The notes below the pieces were generated by a model that saw only the letters and a list, made by a program, of their open reading frames with translations, did not search any database and was not told where the DNA came from. Positions 1 through 6,789 of a stretch of DNA of 17,882 nucleotides are shown here, in pieces (the stretch's first letter is position 1; every line of letters starts with the position of its first letter). This DNA is from Peptococcaceae bacterium (lineage in GTDB: Bacteria; Bacillota; DSM-521; Neomoorellales; Neomoorellaceae), in contig DOLC01000087.1 in NCBI GenBank assembly GCA_003509545.1, positions 1 through 17,882 of the forward strand, in the 5' to 3' direction. Position numbers and translations under genes: made by a program.

Positions 1-116
1 CTCCCTCCTCGGCTTCGCCAAGGCTGCTTACCCGCTCGGACCAAACCGCTCGCTCAAAACAAACGCCGGCCCGCTTTTTTCCTTCTTCTGCTGGTGCCGC
101 TCGGCGGCATGAACGT
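1..116. other. Non-coding 3' flank of the DsrA-like gene
   Basis: I see no gene in this stretch. It holds a short GC-rich hairpin (6-bp stem, 3-nt loop, about 97-111) just downstream of the DsrA-like stop codon. No T-run follows it on the minus strand, so it is a poor intrinsic terminator. Words such as gctcgct and cttcgccaag recall the interior of the repeat near 10.9-11.2 kb, but the match is too short to call a copy. Confidence 0.3.
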
Positions 117-1217
117 CTACTCCTCAAGACCCAGCTCCTTGCGAATACGTCCGGGACCCCACCGGCTCACGAAATCACCCATGCGCTCCTTAGTTTTGCC
201 GTGTTCGGTCCACAGCTCCAGAAGGGCGGCGAAGAGGTCCCCGAGGAGGGGGTAATCCTCCGGACCCCTCAGCGGTATAAAGGGCACCAGGACATATCCC
301 ACCATAGGGCCCTGCCCTCCCCGCCGGCCGTATTTGCCGCCGACCACCCAGGCCACTCCCCGGTCCCGGCCCGGCTCTATCGCCGGACACAGGTTGATGC
401 ACATCATACAGCGCAGGCACCTCTCACCGTCTATCTCCGCACTCACGCCGCCGGAACCCCGTGCAACTCTTAAGGCTCTCCCCGGGCAGGCCTCCACCAG
501 CTCCCGCCAGGCGCCGCCCCCCTCCACCCACTCGCCGAACCTCTGTTGGTTCACCAAAGGGAGGTCCCGGTAGACGCCCACAAAGGAATTGTCCCGCTGC
601 ATCATAGCCCGGATACAATCGTTAGGGCACCCGGCCACCCCGCTCTTGCATTTATGGGGAAAGCCCGGGTACTGCTGATCTTCCATAAAGCGTTCCCCTA
701 AATAAGTGGCCAGGGCCGGGGCGTCGATTAAGGCTGCGTCACACCGCGCAGGACCGCAGCACGCTATAACGCAGCGCAGGTCATCCCCCGAAGACCCCAC
801 GTCTAGACCTAGCTTGTTGAGCTCACGGACCAGGGGAACCATGTTTTCCCGGGAAGTGTAGACCTCCAAGGTGCCGCCTGTGGTGAAGTGCACCAGGCCC
901 AGGCCGTAACCCTCGGCTAAATCGGCCAGGGCCTCCAAGGTGGCGGCGCCCATCCAACCTCCGGCGGGACAGAGTATCCGGAGAAAGGGCGATTCCTCCA
1001 CCAAATGGGGGTAGCGGGTGGCGCGGGTCGAGGCACCGGCCGGTATTTCGGGAACGGAAATATAACCGCCGCCTTCGAAAGCCGGTTGGCCGTCTCTAAG
1101 CCCGGCTTCGTATAGCTCTAAAGGATAGCCGGTGGCGGCCAGCTCTCTAACATGGCTGGGGTACCTTCCCTTCAGCAGCCGCCGACAAAGGGGTGTTCCG
1201 TCGCCATCCCGGGCCAT
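117..1217 (-). CDS. Orphan DsrA-like sirohaem/[4Fe-4S] sulfite reductase-family protein
   Basis: This 366-aa protein belongs to the nitrite/sulfite reductase family and resembles DsrA more than DsrB. The sirohaem-[4Fe-4S] ligands are in the Cx5C (C153-C159) plus Cx3C (C197-C201) arrangement, with the same Cx5C spacing as the DsrA of this window. A ferredoxin insert follows: CPGRAL Cys C244 with C267, C270 and C273, plus an extra C277. Of the alternating lysines before the second Cys pair in the DsrA here (K199, K201, K203), two are kept (K189, K191) and the third is Gly193. It is about 30 residues shorter than DsrA, mostly at the ends. The ATG follows an AAGGAG site (7-nt spacer) and lies 1 nt after the stop of the DsrC-like gene, so the two are coupled. 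No DsrB partner is adjacent. It could be a homo-oligomeric sulfite or nitrite reductase, or a DsrA paralogue with another role; the substrate is unknown. Confidence 0.85.
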   Translation of the reverse strand: MARDGDGTPLCRRLLKGRYPSHVRELAATGYPLELYEAGLRDGQPAFEGGGYISVPEIPAGASTRATRYPHLVEESPFLRILCPAGGWMGAATLEALADLAEGYGLGLVHFTTGGTLEVYTSRENMVPLVRELNKLGLDVGSSGDDLRCVIACCGPARCDAALIDAPALATYLGERFMEDQQYPGFPHKCKSGVAGCPNDCIRAMMQRDNSFVGVYRDLPLVNQQRFGEWVEGGGAWRELVEACPGRALRVARGSGGVSAEIDGERCLRCMMCINLCPAIEPGRDRGVAWVVGGKYGRRGGQGPMVGYVLVPFIPLRGPEDYPLLGDLFAALLELWTEHGKTKERMGDFVSRWGPGRIRKELGLEE

Positions 1218-1218
1218 A

Positions 1219-1473
1219 TTAACACTCCTTAGGCATAGGTAACCCGGTTATCTTGCTTATTTCTCCGATGGGATTACCAGGAAAAAGCTTGTAGATCTTC
1301 TTTTTTTCCAAACCGCTGAGTTTAATCAAAGTACGCAAGGTACACAGGGTTTCGTGCTGCCTATAGTAATTATAGCTCAGTTCCAAGAGCCGCCAGTGTT
1401 CGTCGGTGAGATGGATTCCCCGTTCTAATGCCTTGGCCGCAATTACCTCCCTTTGAGCATTAGAAAAGCTCAT
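1219..1473 (-). CDS. Short single-cysteine DsrC/TusE-like protein
   Basis: This 84-aa DsrC/TusE-family protein has the family helices and the C-terminal LP-x-P-arm, ending in Cys84. Canonical DsrC has two redox cysteines separated by ten residues. Here the upstream position is Ser73, so only the terminal Cys remains, as in TusE-type sulfur-relay proteins. It also lacks the roughly 20-residue N-terminal part seen in the DsrC encoded just upstream. The start at 1473 is chosen because AGGAGG lies 7 nt before it; an ATG two codons earlier would leave only 1 nt of spacing. It overlaps nothing and ends 1 nt before the DsrA-like start. It lies after a strong terminator, so it probably has its own transcription or depends on read-through. 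A single-Cys protein cannot form the intramolecular trisulfide cycle of DsrC, which suggests sulfur carriage or a regulatory role (inference). Confidence 0.85.
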   Translation of the reverse strand: MSFSNAQREVIAAKALERGIHLTDEHWRLLELSYNYYRQHETLCTLRTLIKLSGLEKKKIYKLFPGNPIGEISKITGLPMPKEC

Positions 1474-1501
1474 CTCCATCCCTCCTGAATAGATTCTAAC
1501 A

Positions 1502-1543
1502 CAAAAAACAGAAAGAGGGGCCGCCCGATTTTCGGCCGGCCCC
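1502..1543 (-). terminator. Intrinsic terminator after dsrC
   Basis: Read on the minus strand, a GC-rich hairpin (1517-1543; a 7-bp outer stem, one G-G mismatch, a 4-bp inner stem and a 3-nt loop) is followed by a T-rich tract ending in six Ts. It begins about 30 nt after the dsrC stop codon. It separates the main dsr operon from the DsrC-like/DsrA-like pair. Confidence 0.85.
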
Positions 1544-1575
1544 ACTGCCTAGATGGTATTGGTCCTGGCCCGCCC

Positions 1576-1893
1576 TTATACACACCCCGTAGGCTTGGGC
1601 AGCCCGGCAATCTTGCAGGCGCCCTTGGCGGGCCCGCTGGGAAAGAGATCATAAATCTGCTTCAGGGTAAAGCCCGTGTCTTTACACAGCTTGCGTATCA
1701 TGGGAGCAATACCGAACTTGAGGTAATATTCCCTGAGGTAGTTAATCACCTTCCAATGATCCTCCGTCAGCTCGGTAACTCCCTCCGTCTCGGCCAGGGC
1801 TTTGGCCACGGCCTCGTTCCATTTGTCGGGATCCTGAATGAACCCGTCCTCGTCCACTTCGATTTCGATACCCGCCAGCACCATTTTAGGCAT
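1576..1893 (-). CDS. dsrC: DsrC, sulfur-carrier co-substrate of dissimilatory sulfite reductase
   Basis: DsrC accepts sulfite-derived sulfur from DsrAB as a trisulfide, which the membrane DsrMK complex is thought to reduce. At 105 aa the length is normal for the family. The flexible C-terminal arm carries both redox cysteines, C93 and penultimate C104, exactly ten residues apart, so this looks fully functional. The N-terminus holds the usual short beta segment with an acidic-Gly-Phe turn, then the helical core. The ATG at 1893 follows a very strong GGAGGAGGT (7-nt spacer), consistent with DsrC being an abundant protein. It lies 63 nt downstream of dsrK, and an intrinsic terminator follows it. 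It differs from the single-Cys paralogue at 1219-1473, so the cell keeps both a canonical and a variant form. Confidence 0.95.
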   Translation of the reverse strand: MPKMVLAGIEIEVDEDGFIQDPDKWNEAVAKALAETEGVTELTEDHWKVINYLREYYLKFGIAPMIRKLCKDTGFTLKQIYDLFPSGPAKGACKIAGLPKPTGCV

Positions 1894-1956
1894 AACTCAT
1901 ACCTCCTCCGTTAGAATTTTTGAGTTTCCTCCTTCACAGCCCCGGATGCCGGAACT

Positions 1957-3333
1957 TCACAGCACCAGGGCATTGGCCACTAGCTCGCTGATACCGGCAA
2001 AGCGCACCGGGAGCTTATAGTAATTTATGATTTCCCGGAACTGGCCTTTACAGTTAGAGCACGCCAGGGCCACAATACCGGCCCCTGTCTCCTCTACCTG
2101 GCGGGCCTTAATCTTACCGTAGGTCTCCATCCTGAACTTCAAAAAGTCCCCCTTGGTCATTATAGCGAAGCCGCTCCCGCCGCCGCAACAGTAGCTCATT
2201 TCGCGGTTGGGCTGCATTTCCCGGAAATCCATACAACACGCCTTCAGAATCCGGCGAGGCTCTTCGTAAAGACCCCCCAGGCGCCCCAGCTTGCAGGCAT
2301 CATGATAAGTCACCGGTTCCGGGTTTTTCCGCGGGTCTACCTTTATGCGTCCCTCCCGGATCCACTGGTCTATCAGTTCCAGGATACTCTTCACCTCAAA
2401 GGGCCTTTCTTCCTCCGGTATCAGCCGCATCATAAGGTATTTGAAGGCCTCAAAGGCGTGACCGCACTCTCCCACCACCAGGGTTCTTATCTTTAAGTCA
2501 ATACAGGTTTTAACCTGCGCCCGCAACACCTTTTCGAACTCTACGTCACTGAAAAATACCCCGTAATTCACGACATCATTGATGCCCGTGGCAGGAGAGT
2601 TCAGAGTCCAATCCACCCCGGCTGCATGAAAAATCTCGGCCGCCCCCATAACCGTTTCCGCAAAGGCCAGGTAGTCCCCGGCATTATGCATTACCAGGTA
2701 CTCAGCACCCCTCTTGTCCACCGGAATCTCTATTTTGTAGCCCCTGGTATCTTGGATCTCCTCCGCAAGGAATTCCACTATATCCATGAAAGCAGGCGTA
2801 GGCGTTCCGGTGGCGTTGCCCATCTCCAATTGCTTCCGGGTTCCCTTCTCCCTCAGCTCATCCGGGGCGATATCTATGGCATCAAGGATTTTCCTGGCCT
2901 CCCTGATTAACAGGCCGTTGTCGATGGCCACGGGGCAGACATAGGCGCATCGCCGGCAGACCGTACAGCGGTACGAGCCCTCGACCAAGGCATCCAGTTT
3001 CTCTTCCGTTAACTCCTCTCCCCCTACCAGCCACGGAAACAGGCGGCCTGCCAAGGTGAAATACCGGCGGTAGATCTTGCGGAGGGCGTCGGCCCGCACG
3101 GCAGGATGATATATCTCCCGCCGTCCGCTCGACAGATATACGGGACATACCTCGGCGCAGGTGCCGCATTTCATACAGGTGTCCAGGGAAAGAACATAGG
3201 GAAGCCAAAAGGTCCAGTTGGCCCGGCTGTCCAGGGACTTTTTCATAGCCTCCAGGAATCGGGGAACGCGTTTTTCATGGGGCTTAAGCACCTCATCTGA
3301 AATGGCGCGGTATTCATCCAGCACTCTTCTCAA
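1957..3333 (-). CDS. dsrK: DsrK, HdrD-like cytoplasmic iron-sulfur subunit of the DsrMK complex
   Basis: This 458-aa protein is the catalytic subunit thought to reduce the DsrC trisulfide with electrons from DsrM. Two classical [4Fe-4S] motifs lie at C53/C56/C59/C63 and C123/C126/C129/C133. The C-terminal half has CCG-type motifs like heterodisulfide reductase HdrD: C347, C382-C383 and C425-x2-C428 (spacing Cx34CCx41CxxC), which suit a non-cubane [4Fe-4S] catalytic cluster. The start is TTG at 3333, overlapping the dsrM stop as TTGA, with a GGGGTG site 7 nt upstream. The next in-frame Met is residue 30, so TTG is favoured. The overlap indicates translational coupling with DsrM. No dsrJ, dsrO or dsrP is seen nearby, in line with the two-subunit form known from Gram-positive sulfate reducers. 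Confidence 0.93.
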   Translation of the reverse strand: MRRVLDEYRAISDEVLKPHEKRVPRFLEAMKKSLDSRANWTFWLPYVLSLDTCMKCGTCAEVCPVYLSSGRREIYHPAVRADALRKIYRRYFTLAGRLFPWLVGGEELTEEKLDALVEGSYRCTVCRRCAYVCPVAIDNGLLIREARKILDAIDIAPDELREKGTRKQLEMGNATGTPTPAFMDIVEFLAEEIQDTRGYKIEIPVDKRGAEYLVMHNAGDYLAFAETVMGAAEIFHAAGVDWTLNSPATGINDVVNYGVFFSDVEFEKVLRAQVKTCIDLKIRTLVVGECGHAFEAFKYLMMRLIPEEERPFEVKSILELIDQWIREGRIKVDPRKNPEPVTYHDACKLGRLGGLYEEPRRILKACCMDFREMQPNREMSYCCGGGSGFAIMTKGDFLKFRMETYGKIKARQVEETGAGIVALACSNCKGQFREIINYYKLPVRFAGISELVANALVL

Positions 3334-3989
3334 TGGCTTTCACCCCATTTTACCCGGTGGTAGGTGAAATACTTGGCCGCAAAATGGATCATACGGCCGA
3401 AGGGCAGGTAAACCAGGAATACCTCGAGGAAGAAGATCTCCCACAGAAGGGACGGCCGCGCAGGCAAGCGCGGGGAAAGGCTCAATATCCCCAGCATGTA
3501 CTCCCGGACCGCCAACCCCTCGCCGAAAAAGCCGGTAATTATCCCTCCCGCGGAAATTAGAAACACCAGCAGCAGGTTGAGGTATTCCACCGGGGTGGTT
3601 AATATTCTCAAGTCCCGACCCAGCCGCTTGGTAAACATCCACAGGGAGCCCGCAGCCGCCGCAACCCCGCCCAGGTATCCCAGGAGGGCCACCGGAAGCC
3701 CCAGGAGGACGAGGAACAGCCACGCGACCACCGCGTAAATCCCGAAATGCATCAAAAGGGACGGCAGCCATATATTCCTGTTGTGCAACTTTAGGCTCCG
3801 CAGGGAGGCGACCTCTATAACCATTTCCCCCAGCCGTTCCCCTGCTGTGTGGGGGTAGGGGAATAGCTCCCACGGCAGGTGCCGGGGCGCCCTGCTCCAG
3901 CATATAATCTTATAGATAAACCCTACTACAAAAAGGGCCAACGCCACGTACGGCAGAACTATCCCCACCAGGTACGCCAGCCAACCCAT
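3330..3989 (-). CDS. dsrM: DsrM, NarI-like haem b membrane subunit of the DsrMK complex
   Basis: This 219-aa integral membrane protein is of the nitrate reductase gamma (NarI) type. About five hydrophobic segments are visible, at residues 4-29, 74-98, 99-119, 136-156 and 181-200. Histidines near segment ends (H81, H202, H211) are candidate haem b ligands. It is expected to oxidise menaquinol and pass electrons to DsrK. It is shorter than many proteobacterial DsrM proteins, which run to over 300 aa, and nearer the NarI core length. The ATG at 3989 follows a G-rich SD-like run. The gene lies 58 nt after dsrB, behind a perfect hairpin, and overlaps dsrK by 4 nt. The call rests on topology plus the dsrK neighbour. 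Confidence 0.88.
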   Translation of the reverse strand: MGWLAYLVGIVLPYVALALFVVGFIYKIICWSRAPRHLPWELFPYPHTAGERLGEMVIEVASLRSLKLHNRNIWLPSLLMHFGIYAVVAWLFLVLLGLPVALLGYLGGVAAAAGSLWMFTKRLGRDLRILTTPVEYLNLLLVFLISAGGIITGFFGEGLAVREYMLGILSLSPRLPARPSLLWEIFFLEVFLVYLPFGRMIHFAAKYFTYHRVKWGESH

Positions 3990-4016
3990 GTTCCGCCCCC
4001 CCTTCTTATTTCATGA

Positions 4017-4040
4017 GCCCGTCCTGTCTCCAGGACGGGC
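4017..4040 (-). promoter_or_regulatory. Perfect 10-bp hairpin between dsrB and dsrM
   Basis: The minus strand forms a perfect 10-bp stem closed by a GAGA (GNRA-type) tetraloop, 7 nt after the dsrB stop codon. No T-run follows, so it is unlikely to terminate strongly. A stable hairpin between a cytoplasmic enzyme and its membrane partner is a plausible RNA-processing or 3'-end stabilising site that would give more dsrAB than dsrMK message (inference). Confidence 0.6.
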
Positions 4041-4047
4041 CCTGCAC

Positions 4048-5106
4048 CTACCAGCGGAATTGGACTGTGGTCCGGAAGGTAGGGACGCTGAAGATGAAAT
4101 CGTCGATATGTTTGTCGGTAAAGGGGATGCCCGTAAGTTTAAAGAAACTTTCCCAACCTATCCGCTCAATCCATTCGCCCATCCTCTCGCCTTTGCGGGC
4201 ATGGGTGGCCCACACCTCCACCAGGTGTTTCACCGCCTCGACCACTTCCGGCCAGCGAGGAGGATTATTGGGCAAATAAGGGATGGCCAGCCGTGAAAAC
4301 ATGGGAGCCGACCGAGCGTTGGACACCTTGCCGCCCACCCATATGGAGATGCCGTCGTTTTCGGGGTCCATAATCTCCATGGCCGGCGACATGGTGTAGC
4401 AGTTGCCGCAGTACATGCACCTTTCCTCGATTACGTCAACGCTCTTGAGCTTCGGGTTGGGCCGTATGGCACCTGTGGGGCAGCTGGCCACTACCGTGGG
4501 AATCTCGCTCACCTTGGCCAGCATTTCGTGGTTCACCCGCGGCGGCGTCCGGTGAATACCCAGGATGGCGATGTCCGAACAGTGGACGGCCCCGCACATG
4601 TTCAAACAGCAGGCCAGGGCGATGCGCAACTTGGCCGGGAGTTTAGCTTCTTCGAAGTAGCTGTACAGCTCATCCATCACAGCCTTGACGATGCCTGAGG
4701 CATCGGTCGCCGGGGTGTGGCAGTGGATCCACCCCTGGGTGTGGACCATATTGCTCAGGCACGTGCCCGTACCGCCCACCGGCCACCCCTTGGCCTTAAC
4801 TTCGGCAATCAAAGGCTCGATATTCTCCTTGTTAGACAGCAGGAACTCGATATTATGCCGGCTGGTAAAGCGCACATAACCGTCACAATACTTGTCGGCC
4901 AGCTCGCAGATCTCCCGGATGGTATCGGTGCTCAGCAGCCGCGCCGAGCCCACCCGTACGGTGTAGACCTCCTCACCGCTTTCGGCCACATGCTTCAGGA
5001 CACCAGGCTTCAAGATTTCATGATAGGCCCATTTCCCGTAATTCCTCTTGATGACGGGCGGAAGCATTTCCCCGTAATGAGGAGGCCCGAAATCGGTCCT
5101 AGGCAT
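4048..5106 (-). CDS. dsrB: DsrB, beta subunit of dissimilatory sulfite reductase
   Basis: DsrB forms DsrAB with DsrA, the cytoplasmic enzyme that reduces sulfite by delivering sulfur to DsrC. The catalytic sirohaem-[4Fe-4S] ligands are clear: C129 in an HTQGWIHCH context, then C166, C167 and C171 (ACCLNMCG). The ferredoxin domain uses C209 (SCPTGA) with C230, C233 and C236 (CMYCGNC). Ser240 sits where, as I recall, many DsrB proteins have a further Cys. At 352 aa the length is slightly below average for the family. The ATG at 5106 is preceded by GGAGGAGGTG (7-nt spacer) inside dsrA, and the genes overlap by 8 nt, consistent with coupled 1:1 synthesis. No DsrD gene follows, which is unusual next to dsrAB of sulfate reducers. 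Confidence 0.96.
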   Translation of the reverse strand: MPRTDFGPPHYGEMLPPVIKRNYGKWAYHEILKPGVLKHVAESGEEVYTVRVGSARLLSTDTIREICELADKYCDGYVRFTSRHNIEFLLSNKENIEPLIAEVKAKGWPVGGTGTCLSNMVHTQGWIHCHTPATDASGIVKAVMDELYSYFEEAKLPAKLRIALACCLNMCGAVHCSDIAILGIHRTPPRVNHEMLAKVSEIPTVVASCPTGAIRPNPKLKSVDVIEERCMYCGNCYTMSPAMEIMDPENDGISIWVGGKVSNARSAPMFSRLAIPYLPNNPPRWPEVVEAVKHLVEVWATHARKGERMGEWIERIGWESFFKLTGIPFTDKHIDDFIFSVPTFRTTVQFRW

Positions 5107-6292
5107 TGCGTTTCACCTCCTCCGGCCACCAGAACACGTAGGGATTGGCCCGGGGCCGGAATACCATTTGGGGTACCGGCGGCAGACCTACTTCCTTGAG
5201 GAAGGTACGCATGCCGAGCCGGTATATAAGTTCACCTATGCGTTCCCTGTTCTTGGCGTTCTCGTCCCACCAGTCGAAGATCCTGCCCATGAGGTCCTTG
5301 AGCTCCGTATAGGGAGGTGTCAGGCTCATAAAGGGTACTATAACCCACCCGAGGAAGGCCGATTTCAGGATGGTGGCCTTACCTCCCACCAAAAGGGTAG
5401 CGCCCCTTTCCGTACCCGGCTTTAAGGCCTTGGGCATGCGGTTAATGCAGTGCATGCAGCGGACGCAATCCTCGGCAGAAAGCTTCAGTTCCCCGTTGGC
5501 GGCGTCCCAGGCTAAAGCCCTTGTAGGGCACCTTTCTATAACTTCTTCCTCAATGTCCAGGCCGTTCTTGACGTATTCGGCCACCGCCGCCTGGTTTATC
5601 TGTAGGGGGCCCTTCCAGGTACCTATGATGGCCAGGTCGGCCCTGGCGATGGCCGCTACACAGTCGTTGCCGCAGCCCGAAACTTTGATCTTGAACTTGT
5701 AGGGCCACTGGGGCCGGTGGAGGAAATCTTGAAACTCCAGGGTGAGGCTGTGGCAAACATCCAGGGTATCGATACACGAATACTCACACCGCGCCGGACC
5801 CACACAGGCGCTGGGGGTGCGGAGACCGCCGCCCGAGCCGCCTAAATCGAAACCGGCATCGCTTAGCTCGTCAAAGCAGGGCTGGAGGTTTTCCGTGGTG
5901 GTACCCAGGAGGATGATATCCCCCGTAGACCCGTGGAAATTGGTCAGCCCGCTACCGTATTTGTCCCAGATATCACATAGGGACCTTAAGGCCTTAGTGG
6001 TGTAAAACCAACCGCTGGGCTGGTTTACCCTTATGGTGTGGAATTCCCTGATCTCGGGAAACTCCTCGGGTTTGTTGGAGTAGCGCCCTATTACGCCTCC
6101 GCCGTAACCCCTGACTCCTACAATACCGCCGTGTTTCCAGTGACCGACTTTTTCCTCATAGGAGAGATCCAGCTGCCGCAGTAAATCCCCCGCCGCCGGC
6201 TTTTTCTCCGCGGCCCTCTTCATTTCTTTCACGAAACTGGGCCACGGACCCTTTTCCAGCTCGTCCACCCGGGGGGTTCGCGATTCGGCCAA
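5099..6292 (-). CDS. dsrA: DsrA, alpha subunit of dissimilatory sulfite reductase
   Basis: This 397-aa partner of DsrB has sirohaem-[4Fe-4S] ligands C163-x5-C169 and C207-x3-C211, preceded by three alternating lysines (K199, K201, K203) that bind substrate or sirohaem in the family. The ferredoxin domain uses C255 (RCPTRAL) and C276, C279, C282 (CVRCMHC); a Met sits where a fourth clustered Cys would be, as in typical DsrA. The start is TTG at 6292, supported by GGAGGTG 7 nt upstream; no closer ATG or GTG fits. The gene lies 109 nt after a ferredoxin gene with no terminator between them, so co-transcription is likely. At the protein level it looks complete. Confidence 0.96.
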   Translation of the reverse strand: MAESRTPRVDELEKGPWPSFVKEMKRAAEKKPAAGDLLRQLDLSYEEKVGHWKHGGIVGVRGYGGGVIGRYSNKPEEFPEIREFHTIRVNQPSGWFYTTKALRSLCDIWDKYGSGLTNFHGSTGDIILLGTTTENLQPCFDELSDAGFDLGGSGGGLRTPSACVGPARCEYSCIDTLDVCHSLTLEFQDFLHRPQWPYKFKIKVSGCGNDCVAAIARADLAIIGTWKGPLQINQAAVAEYVKNGLDIEEEVIERCPTRALAWDAANGELKLSAEDCVRCMHCINRMPKALKPGTERGATLLVGGKATILKSAFLGWVIVPFMSLTPPYTELKDLMGRIFDWWDENAKNRERIGELIYRLGMRTFLKEVGLPPVPQMVFRPRANPYVFWWPEEVKRNA

Positions 6293-6401
6293 GGTGCTTC
6301 ACCTCCACTTTAACTTAAAGAATTTGTTATACCTGGCACCATTTTAGTTCTGACCTGGGGGCAGGCACCTCCTTTCCCCTTCCATATTTCTCAAGCTAGA
6401 T

Positions 6402-6590
6402 TTAATATTCTTGTACGGTAACCGCTCCTGTGGGGCAAACGGTGGTACAGCTTTCGCACCCCAAGCACTCCGAGGCATCCCCTGTTACCTCTGCTTTATC
6501 CCCCTCCATGGATAGGATCTGGGCAGGACAGGCTGCCGCACATTCTCCGCAGCCGCTGCACTTATCGGGATCTACCGAGACAATATACAT
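6402..6590 (-). CDS. 2x[4Fe-4S] ferredoxin at the head of the dsr operon
   Basis: This 62-aa bacterial-type ferredoxin has two perfect CxxCxxCxxxCP motifs: C11/C14/C17/C21 and C42/C45/C48/C52. The pseudo-twofold layout suggests a soluble low-potential electron carrier. The ATG at 6590 is chosen over an upstream ATG at 6674: the 28-residue extension has no ferredoxin character, and AAGGGGTG precedes 6590 at a workable distance. As first gene before dsrAB, it may donate electrons to sulfite reduction or link DsrAB to central metabolism. That is inferred from position only; small ferredoxins serve many partners. Confidence 0.9.
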   Translation of the reverse strand: MYIVSVDPDKCSGCGECAAACPAQILSMEGDKAEVTGDASECLGCESCTTVCPTGAVTVQEY

Positions 6591-6789
6591 TCTCCTGCCA
6601 CCCCTTTCGCTTCTTGTTTTTATGTTTTTGTTATAGCAAGTACATTTACCCCGATTACCGAGCACCGCCTTCACTCGCTATAACATATTCGACACTCCGG
6701 CCGGAGAATCCTGCTATGAGTAAAATAAATTACGGTATAATTTAAAGTATCGAAAGCCGGACCGAGACTCTCGAAGAGAACCCTCCGTT
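6591..6789 (-). promoter_or_regulatory. Upstream region of the ferredoxin-dsr operon: extended -10 and dyad sites
   Basis: On the minus strand, TGCTATAAC at 6630-6638 matches an extended -10 element. The -35 is poor, which suggests activator dependence. Its core recurs inverted as GCTATAAC on the plus strand at 6677-6684, giving an 8-bp inverted repeat spaced by 39 nt. A perfect 12-bp palindrome, CTCCGGCCGGAG, lies at 6695-6706, about 60 bp upstream of the -10. These sites could bind a regulator of the dsr genes. No regulator gene is in the window. Confidence 0.4.

Noticed and set aside
97..111. Hairpin after the DsrA-like gene as an intrinsic terminator
   Set aside because: The stem is only 6 bp and no T-run follows on the minus strand.
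6591..6674. Longer ferredoxin start at 6674
   Set aside because: It would add 28 residues without ferredoxin character across the promoter-like extended -10 element.
6736..6741. TATAAT on the plus strand
   Set aside because: No matching -35 lies upstream, and it would transcribe antisense into the 3' end of the unknown secreted-protein gene.
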